A program made the position numbers and the translations under genes. This document shows, piece after piece, positions 54,943-64,000 of a DNA stretch of 64,000 bases. The notes under the pieces were generated by a model. That model saw only the letters and a list, made by a program, of their open reading frames with translations. It made no database searches and was not told where the DNA came from. Where the stretch lies: positions 16,637,499-16,701,498 of the forward strand of contig CM034412.1 in assembly GCA_019925095.2 (NCBI GenBank), in the 5' to 3' direction. Position 1 is the stretch's first letter; each line of letters begins with the position of its first letter. Source of the stretch: Dendrolimus kikuchii (lineage: Eukaryota > Arthropoda > Insecta > Lepidoptera > Lasiocampidae).

Positions 54943-56200
54943 GAAAAATTTGAAAATCAGTTTTCTCGGTCCCTATTGGGTCCAAAATGGCCGAGTTTGG
55001 GCTCTAAGAGTAGGGAATCCTGTTGCGCATCTATTGGTAATTATCGATTTAATTTTTTGATTGTATTTTTGTAATTAAATTGAAAAAACTACTAAAAAAT
55101 CCCTATTTTCTACACTATTAGTCCTAAAATTCTGAAAAAATGGTCCAGCCCTGTCGGATTCCCTGCTTTTTTGAGTCTATATGTAAAAACACAAACTTTT
55201 AAAAATGGCGAATTTTTATTAATTTTAAACCAAAAACTCAGTTTTTTGGGGATGTCCTAAAATTTTCTTAAGGAAATTTTTTTACAAAAAGTATAGCCAA
55301 ATAGAGCTCCTCAAGGGGCTTCGTTGAGACCCAAAAACCGATTTTTTGGTTTATAAACTACTAAACTACTACCTTTAAATTGAATTTTCTTATAATTTAA
55401 ATAACTAAAAAACTATCTAACTTAAAATTATATCTCTTACGGTTTCCTACTGTGTTCACGCTTTTCTACAGCCGTAGTATTCTATCTTGAGTCCAAGTCT
55501 TGTATTCTTCGAGATAGTATTTTCGTAAAAAGTGGAAAAATCCCTGTAATTCCGGAAAAAGAGGTGGCGCGTGGGATTGCTGGGTGTCAAAAGATACGTC
55601 TCACTGAGACCTATCTGCCCGCAGGATAAAAGGGGCACCTCATCGATCTTCTTCCGGAGTTACAATTTTTTGAAGTTTTCTCCAAAGTCCAATTTTTCAG
55701 GTTTTTGGCCCGTAGCTTCCTGGTCTTGTGTCCGATTTCGGAGATAGTTATTGAGGTTTTGTTCAGCACGTCGCCCCGCGTCGTTAGAGCTGTCAACCAC
55801 CGGGATCCGATGTAAATTGGCGAAACCGGAAACACGTGCTGGCCACGTGCCGGACTTTCCCACGCCTATATCTCGGTGGTTTCTTGAGCGAAGGAAGGCA
55901 AACTCGGTGGGTAGTTGCGGGCCTATGGGGCCCTTCTGGCGCCGATAAAAAATCCCCCCCTTATCGATCTAATTATCGAGCGCCGACGTGAAAAGTAATT
56001 TTCGAAACGGTTTTTCGTGTCCCACCGTTTTTCCCGAGTAGGTACAAACGCACTCTCACTTCAGGCACCTGCGCCTCACTTCCCCGCACAGTTTGGTATA
56101 TCGCACGATGTTCTAACTGCGAAAAAACCTATTTTTCTGAATTTTTAAACGCGGAGGAGGTAAAAAATCGACTGACCGGGAGCGCGGTTCGAGCGGAACT

Positions 56201-56209
56201 GGTTAGGTT

Positions 56210-56212
<3 letters not shown>
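56201..56212 (+). repeat. Telomeric (TTAGG)n tract
   Basis: GGTTAGGTTAGG between the 5' end of D2 and the oligo(T) of fragment H. Confidence 0.8.
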
Positions 56213-56260
<48 letters not shown>

Positions 56261-56777
56261 CGCCGTCTCTTACACTACTTTTTATTATTTTACATTTACT
56301 TTTTTAATTCTTATTTTCTACTACTACTTCTATTTATATATACATTTATTTATCTACATATTATCTTCTATGACTTATTCTATTTATTTATCTACTGTTC
56401 TTACTTAGCTATATTTTGGGTTTCATTTTCTTACTGTCTATATAATTTAAAGCTATGTTTACATATAACCCACTATATGTCTATAGCTTTATTTGTTGAC
56501 CCGTTTCTTTTGACTGCCTTTCTTACGATTTTTATAGCGAAGTTTATGAACCCCTCCAACAGCTTTTTACTTAGCAGCTCCTGTACATTTTCCTTCCTGA
56601 TTTGAGTGCGCAGAAGAATCTCCGCGTCGTTACGTTCCGCGGCAAAGAGGGGGCACTCGAACAGTACGTGCAGGGGGGTCTCTGGTACTCCAGGTTCACA
56701 GACACACGATGGGTCCTCTTTCAATTTGAAGCGATTCAAATATTCGGAGAACCCTCCGTGGCCTGTGAATATCAAGG
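56213..56777 (-). mobile_element. Element H: 5'-truncated F-like fragment
   Basis: A 45-nt T-run (56213-56257) followed by an AT-rich 3'UTR and the last 100 or so codons of an F-like ORF2. Cut at about 56777 by the 3' end of F3. The protein differs markedly from F1-F3, so H is another family member. Confidence 0.8.
56473..56775 (-). pseudogene. ORF2 C-terminal fragment (H)
   Basis: Encodes IFTGHGGFSEYLNRF, then a C-X1-C...H...C finger (CVCEPGVPETPLHVLFEC) and a basic tail. This matches the end of F ORF2 (F1 residues about 1123-1217). No RT or RNase H remains. There is no AUG; the reading frame is merely open into the junction. Confidence 0.8.
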
Positions 56778-57354
56778 TTGCTCGGGTTTTTCATCTTTTT
56801 GGGGGTTTTATATTTTCTCTTATTCTTTCATTTTTTTCTTTATTTTATTTTTATCTATTTCTTTTTTATTTCCTTTCTCTTTTTTGTTTATCTGTTTATT
56901 CTTTTGGTACTTTATTTTCTAAAAAGGGTTTACAAATTTCACTTAATTCTATTACAATTTTGTTACATCTACTTTTACATTTTACTAGAAATTTTCGGTC
57001 TAATATGTTACATTTTTTATTGTTACTAAATTTTGATACATTTTGCCTAAACTGAACTAAAAGTATTTTCTAAACAGAGGTTTTTTTATTTTACTATTTA
57101 TCTCCTATTTTTTATTATGTAAAAATATACAGGCACTTTCTTCCTATTCATTTATTGCTCTGCAGCAAGCTTCTTAAATTTATCCTATTATATATAATTC
57201 TATGTTTTCCTATTGCTATTTTACTATCTATACTATTTTCTATCTATTTTTGTATTTTTGTCTTTTTTGTCTTGGGTTATATGCTATTTACTTACTTACT
57301 ATTTATTTATTGTGGATTAATTATATATGCTTAAATATATAATAATAACACATG
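56778..57354 (-). other. 3'UTR of F3
   Basis: AT-rich, aligned with the F1 3'UTR but missing the last 20 or so bases and the poly(A). No other feature seen. Confidence 0.6.
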
Positions 57355-60300
57355 TTATGCATCTATTATCTTATTTCTGCTAACCACACTCTTAACTACT
57401 TTAATACAAAAAGCTATAAAAACCTCGACGTTCTTTTTTGCCATTAATTCGTGCATGTTTTCATGGCGGATTTCTACACGAAGCCTGCTTTCGCAGTCAT
57501 ATCTCTCCCGGGCATATACCGGACACCAGAAAATGAGATGCGGGATATCCTCTTGTTGGTTGTCATCACAGATGCACGAGGGATTCTCTTTGCACCCGAA
57601 CCGGTTCAGGTACTCCGAGAATCCCCCGTGCCCCGTAAACAACTGAGTGTGCAGATCGGTGAGGCCGATCTGCCTAACTATCTTGAAGGCCCGCGTGACT
57701 TCAGGGAAAAAGAGTTTCGTAACGGATGCCGTTGACTCTTGACAGTATCTCCGATTCCATTCGTCAACCGTTCCCATGCGGAACTGTCGTTTGACGAAGG
57801 AAACCGGACACTTGTCGTAAAGCGGCTTCACTTTCAGAGAAAGTGCTGCCGCTTTCGCCAACTCATCCGCCCGCTCGTTTTCTCTGACGTCAACGTGGGC
57901 CTTTACCCAGTACAGGCTCACCTGCTTCCCCTGAAGAACACACCGTCGTATGTTCTCCCTGGCCTCAAACGCTAGCGGATTTACTGAGCTCCAGCAGCAC
58001 AGCGATTGCAACGCCGATCTAGAATCACTGTAGATGCCAAAGCTTCTTTCTGAGCGCTTCCAAGCCGACGCCGTAGCCTCACGTATCGCCAGTAACTCTG
58101 CCTGATAGACCGTGCAGTAGGACGCCAGCTTAATCTTCCGGCTTTTGGTCTCGACCTCATTATCCCAGAAGGATAATGAGGCTCCGACCTGGCCTTCGAT
58201 TAAGCTGCCGTCCGTGAAGATACGCACCGCCTGGTGGCGTTGCGCATCCACCTGCTCCTGGTCCATCAGGCAGCCAAACTGTAACTCGATCTGTGAGGCC
58301 GGGTGAGTTGTGTTGGCGTAAGCAACTCGCATTTCCACCTCCCTGTCCCCAAGCATTGGCTGCTCTACCCCCCTCTTGGCCTCGTATAAGGAAGCTACTT
58401 CCTTTATACGGAGGTCAAGGGGGAGCAGACCAGCCAACGCCATTGCTGAGTTCAGGGAGACGGTCTTATATGCTCGACACATTTTCTGAGCGAATCCTCT
58501 TTGGACCGTGTTGAGTTGCTTACGCACACCCAACTTTGTGGCTGAAGGCGCCCAGACGCTCGCTGCATACAGGATTACTGGCTCCAGCACCGCCGTATAC
58601 ATAATCCTGACGACCTCGGGGTTAAGGCCCCAGGTGACCTTCGCGGCGCGCGATAACTGCTTGTAAAAACTGATTGCCTTCGCACATACGTTACGTATGT
58701 GCGAATTGAATGTTAGGCTGCTGTCTATGGTTACACCTAGGACTTTAACCTCCGAGGCCATCTCTATGCTGACCCCTCCCATGCTCAGTCTTGGGGTGTC
58801 ATACTTTAATTTACGGGTGAAAGTGACAGCTTTCGTCTTGTGCGCGGCAAATTTCAGTTTATTACGGACACCCCACTCCTGAACATAGGAGAGAGCCGCA
58901 TTAGCTCCTCTCTCAATGCTGCTGCCGGAGTCTCCATCGAACAACAAGACCACATCGTCCGCAAACGCCTGTACATAATATCCCCTCTCCTCGAGGCCTT
59001 TAAGAAGGGGATCGAGGAGCAGGTCCCATAGGATAGGCCCCCCTATGGATCCCTGCACGCAGCCTTTCGTGGTCTGTCTTTCCACCTCTTCTCCTAGGTA
59101 CCTAAGCGAGACGCTGCGGTTTTCCAGGTAGCTGCCCAGTATCCTCTGGATGTTGCCTGGGCAGTTTTCCTCCGCCAACCGAACCCTGATCATAGGCCAC
59201 CAAGCGCTGTCGAACGCTCCCTCTATGTCTAGTGAAACGAGTGTTATAATCTTCTTTTGTTTCAGCTTGCCGCGTATGCTGTTCACCAGATCATAGAGGG
59301 AGTCCTCCGTGCTTCTTTGGGGCAGGAATCCGTATTGGCGGGCGCTCAGCTTAGGCACGAGGTGCCACGTAAGTCTATTGATTATTAGCCTTTCGAGAAT
59401 TTTACCCATCACTGGCAAAAGGCCGATGGGCCTATATGACTTCGGGTGTGAATAGTCTTCTTTTCCCGGCTTCCGGAGCACGACCACAGTCGCCCGCTTC
59501 CAGACCGCCGGGAAATGTCCAAGTGTAAGGCACTTATTCACCAGTGATAGGTAGAATTCTGGCTTATGGTAAATGGCCTGGGCGCAGATGTCGGCGGTCA
59601 ACCCATCTGCCCCGGGTGCCTTCTTGGGATTGAACCGGTCTGCAGCTTGTCGGAGTTCTAGGGCAGTGAAGGGCGGGTCGTCGTTCCCTAGCATAGCGAT
59701 CTCCTGGTTCATTCTAGCCGCCTGCTCCCGAATTGCCCCGTGTTCTCGGTTCTCTCCCTCGGCACTATCCGCGGGGTAGAAGGTTTCTGCGAGTAGTGCT
59801 GCAGATTCTCGTGGGCCCAGGACCACTCCATTATCCATCATAGGCTGATCCTCGTCCCTCTTCTTAGTTCTCCCGATGACCCGGTATATCCCCTCCCAGA
59901 CTCCCTCCCGATCCTGCTTACCGCAAAACTCCTTCCAGCTTTGTGTCTTTGCGGCACTGATCTCCTTTTCATATCTTGCTTTGACTTGCAGGTACTCTTC
60001 GATGCAGCTCTTCCTACGAGACGGCGCGGCGCAGCGGATTTTCCTCTTCTCCGCGACGACTCCACGCTTCAGTTTGGCGAGCTCTTCCGACCACCATGGT
60101 AAGTTTATTTTATTTTTCTGTTTTATCTGCGGAATACTATTTTTACATGCTTCTACTAGTGTGTTATTTAATGAATTTACTTTATTTTCCAGGTCCGTCG
60201 TGTCTGTCAGTTCTTCAATTTCGTCCGTGGTAAGTCTCTTATCTAGCATTAGTTGGTCCACTTTCTCACGAAAGTGGCCCCAATTTGCTTTGCGTGTGTT

Positions 60301-61008
60301 AAAAATTCGTGTTGTCCTAATCATACATATTCCGTTAAGCGGCTTAATGTGTATAGTGAAAAGAATGGCGTTGTGGTCAGAGCTCGTCACCCCGTCGTCT
60401 ACCTTCCAGCCGGTCACGAAGTTGAGGAGATCCGCTGAGCAGACCGTGATGTCGACAAAGCTCGTTAGAACTTTGCCTCCACGCACGGTGTCGAAGGTGG
60501 GAGTTTTCCCATCGTTGAGCACCTGCAAGTCCAACTCGTTCAGGAGTCCTGCTAGCCTCTTTCCTCGTCTGTCTTCTGTGGGGCTGCCCCACCATGGACT
60601 CTTCGCGTTTACGTCACCACCTATTACTATCCTCCGGGTTCCCATGATTTTAGCGATATCTCTAATTTGGTCCATGTAGGACTCCATGTCTCTGTCGGGT
60701 TCGAAATACAGGGAAACCACTACCAAGGCGCTAGGCCCACACCCCATCTTAACCACCACCAGGTTGTCGGTGGTGCATTCTGGTACGCTGACTACTTGTA
60801 TCCGTGGGTCAAACACGGCAATTGCCGCCTTGATGGTTACTCTAGTCGGTTTTTCGTTTTGGTAGGTCCTAGCGCCCCGATAGTCCTTCAACCTTCCCGC
60901 TGCGCCTACGTAAGGTTCTTGGAGTAGAGCGAAAGCCGCACCTCTCTCGCTGGCAGTGTTGAACAATTCGTTCGTTGCGAGTTCCATTCGCTGCAGATTG
61001 GCTTGCAT
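57355..61008 (-). CDS. ORF2 of F3: endonuclease-RT-RNase H
   Basis: 1217 residues, colinear with F1. Same motifs: QEPYVG, GGDVNAKSPWWG, SSDHN, SLDIEGAFDSAWW, FADDVVLL, FTDGS, YQAELLAI, YSDSRSAL, NERADELAK, and finger CICDDNQQEDIPHLIFWC. Intact and therefore a second or third possible enzyme source in the array. Confidence 0.93.
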   Translation of the reverse strand: MQANLQRMELATNELFNTASERGAAFALLQEPYVGAAGRLKDYRGARTYQNEKPTRVTIKAAIAVFDPRIQVVSVPECTTDNLVVVKMGCGPSALVVVSLYFEPDRDMESYMDQIRDIAKIMGTRRIVIGGDVNAKSPWWGSPTEDRRGKRLAGLLNELDLQVLNDGKTPTFDTVRGGKVLTSFVDITVCSADLLNFVTGWKVDDGVTSSDHNAILFTIHIKPLNGICMIRTTRIFNTRKANWGHFREKVDQLMLDKRLTTDEIEELTDTTDLENKVNSLNNTLVEACKNSIPQIKQKNKINLPWWSEELAKLKRGVVAEKRKIRCAAPSRRKSCIEEYLQVKARYEKEISAAKTQSWKEFCGKQDREGVWEGIYRVIGRTKKRDEDQPMMDNGVVLGPRESAALLAETFYPADSAEGENREHGAIREQAARMNQEIAMLGNDDPPFTALELRQAADRFNPKKAPGADGLTADICAQAIYHKPEFYLSLVNKCLTLGHFPAVWKRATVVVLRKPGKEDYSHPKSYRPIGLLPVMGKILERLIINRLTWHLVPKLSARQYGFLPQRSTEDSLYDLVNSIRGKLKQKKIITLVSLDIEGAFDSAWWPMIRVRLAEENCPGNIQRILGSYLENRSVSLRYLGEEVERQTTKGCVQGSIGGPILWDLLLDPLLKGLEERGYYVQAFADDVVLLFDGDSGSSIERGANAALSYVQEWGVRNKLKFAAHKTKAVTFTRKLKYDTPRLSMGGVSIEMASEVKVLGVTIDSSLTFNSHIRNVCAKAISFYKQLSRAAKVTWGLNPEVVRIMYTAVLEPVILYAASVWAPSATKLGVRKQLNTVQRGFAQKMCRAYKTVSLNSAMALAGLLPLDLRIKEVASLYEAKRGVEQPMLGDREVEMRVAYANTTHPASQIELQFGCLMDQEQVDAQRHQAVRIFTDGSLIEGQVGASLSFWDNEVETKSRKIKLASYCTVYQAELLAIREATASAWKRSERSFGIYSDSRSALQSLCCWSSVNPLAFEARENIRRCVLQGKQVSLYWVKAHVDVRENERADELAKAAALSLKVKPLYDKCPVSFVKRQFRMGTVDEWNRRYCQESTASVTKLFFPEVTRAFKIVRQIGLTDLHTQLFTGHGGFSEYLNRFGCKENPSCICDDNQQEDIPHLIFWCPVYARERYDCESRLRVEIRHENMHELMAKKNVEVFIAFCIKVVKSVVSRNKIIDA

Positions 61009-61060
61009 GACTTTGTACGGCTTCCGCTCCTTAGAGATCGCTTGGTTCCCCGGGGTGCCC

Positions 61061-62671
61061 TTAGCAATAGGCGACCGAGGCGCGTGCTATCTCCTCCCAC
61101 CTGATGCGTATAGGGCACTTACTATCAAAGGCGTTATGGTCTGTGTCCACCTTCTTCGCCCTCCTGCAATTGCAACAGGTGGGTGGTGCTCCTGCCCTAA
61201 AGTCCGGACATTCATACTTCATGTGGGGGTCCCCACAGTGGCTGCACTTTGGCTGCTGTGCTTCTTGGCAGACCCTCTTGCCGTGACCGTAGCCAAGGCA
61301 CTGCGAGCACTGGACCAGCGGTGACCTATCCATCACGTGGAGTGTCTGGAGGTCCACCCTCACTACTTTTGTCGTCGTCAACCGCTGCCACAGCCTTGGT
61401 GCAACCCGCAAGACAACTCTATGAGTTAGGGGGTTTCTCCCCCTAATCTTGTAGGCTACCATCATCTCTGTCTCTTCTTCCTTGAGCCCCTCGAAGACCT
61501 TGCGGTTCTGATTTCTCAGGGCTCTGAAGAGCTCTTCATCGGTGTGCACTCTCAGCACACCGGTAATCTGAACTAAAGGATTTTTATTGCGGACGTCTTC
61601 TACCTTCAAGTGCTCGTCTTCTCTAATTCTTTCCTTGAGCTTCTCTCTATCGTTGGCTGTTTTACAGCCAATGATGATTTTCTTGTCGCGGCCCCTTCTA
61701 ACGCGCTCTATCTCGAAGTCTCCATCCTTCGCTCTTAAGGCACCGCGCACTCTGTCGAGCACTTCTTCTCCCGTCCTTTCCTGGTCCGTGTCGGTGATTA
61801 CCACCGAGTGTAGTGTTGGGCGCTCAGGTGCTCTAGCCCCCTCCCTCCCTGACACTACACTGGCGTAACTCACTCGACTCTCCTTTAGTTCTTCCCTGTG
61901 CCTGTCCAATTCCCCCTGTAGGTCCCTAATGCGCATAGTATTGTCCCTCATAAGGGCTGCATGTTCCTCCAACTTGCGCATCAGTTCGTCCTTTTCCCTT
62001 GCAACCTCACTTCTATGTGCGTCTGGGTCAATTTGGGCTTCGGCCCCTGTGTCTATTTTTATTGTCTCCCTTCCATTCTCCTTTCCCTTGGTAACCCCGT
62101 TGTCCTTCACTGAGTCTAGCTCTTTTATGAGCTCCTCACACAAGTGATAAAGCCCATCCACTGCCGTTTGAACTCCCTGTTTGATTTCAGTTTTTAGGTT
62201 TCGGGAATTACCAAGGTGTTCATTGATTTTATTATAGAAGGCTTTCGCTTCCATCGCCTGACTTTTGTATTTTCCCGCCTTGGGCGGCGTCGTAAGGTCT
62301 TCTATTGCGGCTATTTGCGTAGCCGATGTCTTAGAAGTCGAGGCCTTCTCTTCCAATTTGGAATACGTCTTGTTCAGATTCCCAAGAGGTTTTGCAGCGG
62401 TCCCGGCTCCTACTGCAGTTGTAACCTTCTTGGGTGGGGGTGGAGGGGAATACCTAAGGGTCACATTCCTACCGAAAGGGTCCTGCTTCTCTCTTTCGCT
62501 TGTCTTCCCTGTCCCTTTCTTTAACGTCTTCCATTCACCAGAACTCCTGCGTGATTTAGGAGTTGTCGGGCTTGCCATATTTGGGGATTGAAAGTCCCCT
62601 TCGTCACCACTGCTAGCTTCCTGGTTTCTGGTTTCCTGGGGATCCTTAGGTTTTCTTGGTGTCCGAAACAT
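61061..62671 (-). CDS. ORF1 (gag) of F3
   Basis: 536 residues from an ATG at 62671 (MFRTPRKPKDPQE). Close to F1 Gag through its whole length; three knuckles at about 455-519 (CSQCLGYGHGKRVC, CSHCGDPHMKYEC, CCNC ending HNAFDSKC). The stop lies in TAAGGGCACC as in F1, F2 and C. Confidence 0.9.
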   Translation of the reverse strand: MFRTPRKPKDPQETRNQEASSGDEGDFQSPNMASPTTPKSRRSSGEWKTLKKGTGKTSEREKQDPFGRNVTLRYSPPPPPKKVTTAVGAGTAAKPLGNLNKTYSKLEEKASTSKTSATQIAAIEDLTTPPKAGKYKSQAMEAKAFYNKINEHLGNSRNLKTEIKQGVQTAVDGLYHLCEELIKELDSVKDNGVTKGKENGRETIKIDTGAEAQIDPDAHRSEVAREKDELMRKLEEHAALMRDNTMRIRDLQGELDRHREELKESRVSYASVVSGREGARAPERPTLHSVVITDTDQERTGEEVLDRVRGALRAKDGDFEIERVRRGRDKKIIIGCKTANDREKLKERIREDEHLKVEDVRNKNPLVQITGVLRVHTDEELFRALRNQNRKVFEGLKEEETEMMVAYKIRGRNPLTHRVVLRVAPRLWQRLTTTKVVRVDLQTLHVMDRSPLVQCSQCLGYGHGKRVCQEAQQPKCSHCGDPHMKYECPDFRAGAPPTCCNCRRAKKVDTDHNAFDSKCPIRIRWEEIARASVAYC

Positions 62672-64000
62672 GCCCGGAGAGATTCGTCAAATTTGTCAGA
62701 AAATTTAAAATTGCTCAAAAAAGCCGAGGATTTTATAACTAAATAACTACTAACACAATGGTGCTATGTAGTCCTATTACTATAAATATGGCCAATAAGC
62801 CTTGTCTTAACCTATAGTTTTGTCAAAATATAAAAATAATTGTTCCTACCTAAGTATTAATATAACTACTTTTAATTACAGATTTACTGCAGTCAAAATG
62901 TTCTCCGCACAGCGAAGAGTCAAAATAAAACACAGATAAGTACTTTTATTTTACACTTACTACTTGCCTGTACAGGCAAGGTCCAATTTTATATTACAAT
63001 TCTAACTGTCACTTATCTACTAAATACTTATTAACTAACCTTATACTATAGTTTGCTCGAATTAACAATTTCTAATTTTTCTTTCTGTTTCAGGTCCGGA
63101 GGAGAGGAGGAGAGGCGCCGGGAGCAGGGGAGCAGCACAGGAAGAATCGCCGCGTCACCACGAGTAAGACGACACCTCACACGTCAGGATTGGACAGAAG
63201 ATCAAGGAACTGCAGGTAAGTGAGATTAGGGGGGGGAGCTAAGGAGGGGGGGAGGGTCTCAATCGATGGATCTCGTCGTTCCGAGTTGGATGATACCAAA
63301 CTCGACCACTTTAGCTTCAAAATTGGCTGAGAAATAGGGCCCGAAGTTTTACAACTTCCGGTCCGGACAAAACTTCGCGACTTTCAATTCGTTATTTCTC
63401 ACTCAATATTGCTGTCAGAAGTACGTGCTTGGGCTCAAACTGCTCGCCCCGGCAAGATCTATCGATTAGAATCAAAAAATTGGACCAAATTTTTCACAAA
63501 TTTTTCCGCTCAAAAACGAGTCCAGCCGATGCGCCAGGTGCTGGGGGCCACTCCTGAGGAAACCCGAGTCTCCTCAGATAGATATTCGCGGAGTTATAGG
63601 GAATTTAAAATTTCCAATATGGCCGCCACCAAAGTTTAGATGCTTATATCTCAGCAGCCTGTCGTCCGATTGCACTCGTGTTTGGGTTCGTTATTAAACC
63701 CCTGGTCTTGTCTATATCGTAGTACAGTTTTTTCACTGCCAAAATTTTTGCCCGTTTTTATCGCTTAGACTGATAAAGAACCTTGTTAGAACACCTAGAG
63801 TCGAAGTCCCAGTTCAATACGGTCAATAACGGCTGAGTTATTGGAGTTTAAAAAATTCCAAGATGGCCGCCCTTATGTCAAAGTGTGGAGAGAAACAGTC
63901 GCCACACGGTTGTTATTCGTCCTATTTGAACCGGACTTCGACCAGGGTGCTTGCCTATACCTTCCCCAGGTCACCCTGGGGGGGGTTTATGTCAAAAATT
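62672..64000 (-). other. 5' region of F3, incomplete
   Basis: Plus-strand reading: antisense cassette 63094-63215 (122 nt, acceptor TTTCAG, donor GTAAGT) and YY1-like boxes CCAATATGGCCGCC at 63614 and CCAAGATGGCCGCC at 63858 (244 bp apart). A third box would be expected just past the window end. Confidence 0.65.

Larger units (their letters stand above)
50148..56200 (-). mobile_element. Element D2: gag-only telomeric LINE
   Basis: T-run 50148-50182, 3' non-coding region, one intact gag, long 5' non-coding region and the 5' terminus GCGCGGTTCGAGCGGAACT before GGTTAGGTTAGG. Same layout and a nearly identical Gag to D1, but the distal 5' region is clearly different from D1. No RT sequence. Confidence 0.87.
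53251..56200 (-). other. Long 5' non-coding region of D2
   Basis: Plus-strand reading: antisense cassette 53484-53520 (donor GTAGGT, weaker than elsewhere), TAAGG-like array 53521-53700, YY1-like boxes at 54442, 54685 and 54930, and the 5' terminus. The stretch from about 55000 to 56100 does not resemble D1, and the AACCTCAA hairpin is not evident. Confidence 0.68.
56778..64000 (-). mobile_element. Element F3: autonomous TRAS-like LINE, 5' end beyond window
   Basis: 3'UTR, ORF2, ORF1 and the first 1.3 kb of the 5' region. The 3' end begins with TTGCTCGGG, inside what is the terminal hairpin of F1/F2, so part of the hairpin and the poly(A) are gone. ORFs are intact and very close to F1. Confidence 0.9.

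Noticed and set aside
59876..60679. 267-codon plus-strand ORF inside F3
   Set aside because: Mirror frame of ORF2; F1 and F2 break it at different places.
1..64000. CRISPR array, bacterial operon, tRNA or rRNA genes
   Set aside because: No direct-repeat/spacer pattern, no ribosome-binding sites and no full tRNA or rRNA match. All coding sequence is retrotransposon.

Overview
This window contains no cellular gene that I can support. It is a nested and head-to-tail array of non-LTR retrotransposons (LINEs) punctuated by short tracts of the insect telomeric pentamer (TTAGG)n. The longest tract is 54 bp at 34030-34083; shorter ones lie at about 1538, 25092, 49629, 50137 and 56201. This points to a telomere or subtelomere of an arthropod, probably an insect with (TTAGG)n telomeres. 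The species cannot be named from the sequence. The protein families match the R1-clade telomeric lineages known as TRAS and SART.

Layout, left to right. Element A (+, 1-1537) is the 3' end of a GC-rich SART-like element, running through poly(A) into GGTTAGG. Element B (+, 1549-4172) is a relative with a frameshifted gag, cut short by the next element. Element C (-, 4173-13759) is a LINE with intact gag and a 1964-residue ORF2 whose C-terminus carries a plant-virus-type superfamily 1 RNA helicase. D1 (-, 13760-19841) and E (-, 19842-25091) are gag-only elements with long non-coding flanks and no trace of reverse transcriptase. F1 (-, 25109-34029) is a full autonomous TRAS-like element (gag, then endonuclease-RT-RNase H). 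After the 54-bp (TTAGG)n tract comes G (+, 34084-41090), a SART-like element with intact gag and ORF2, whose 5' end is a 4.2-copy tandem array of a 308-bp unit containing a 5S rRNA-like internal promoter. Next are F2 (-, 41091-49628, autonomous), a truncated D-type fragment (49639-50136), D2 (-, 50148-56200, gag-only), H (-, 56213-56777, a 3' fragment of an F-like ORF2) and F3 (-, 56778 to beyond the window end, autonomous).

Working model. The F elements encode all the enzymes. The D/E elements encode only Gag but share with F the extreme 5' terminus, the long 5' region, the Gag family and a 3'-terminal RNA hairpin. This repeats the HeT-A/TAHRE arrangement of Drosophila telomeres in a TTAGG-type genome: gag-only elements probably use RT supplied in trans. 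GC-rich plus-strand elements have poly(A) next to TTAGG, and AT-rich minus-strand elements have poly(A) next to CCTAA. This is the opposite-orientation rule known for SART and TRAS.

The non-coding parts are structured. D/E/F 5' regions carry CCAAGATGGCGGCC-type (YY1-like) boxes, three per complete element at about 250-bp spacing. They also carry an antisense splice-acceptor/exon/splice-donor cassette and a hairpin. D/E 3' regions carry two more hairpins. Several of these stems change sequence between families while keeping their pairing. All statements on function, mobility and RNA folding are inferences from reading the sequence; no alignment or folding program was run.
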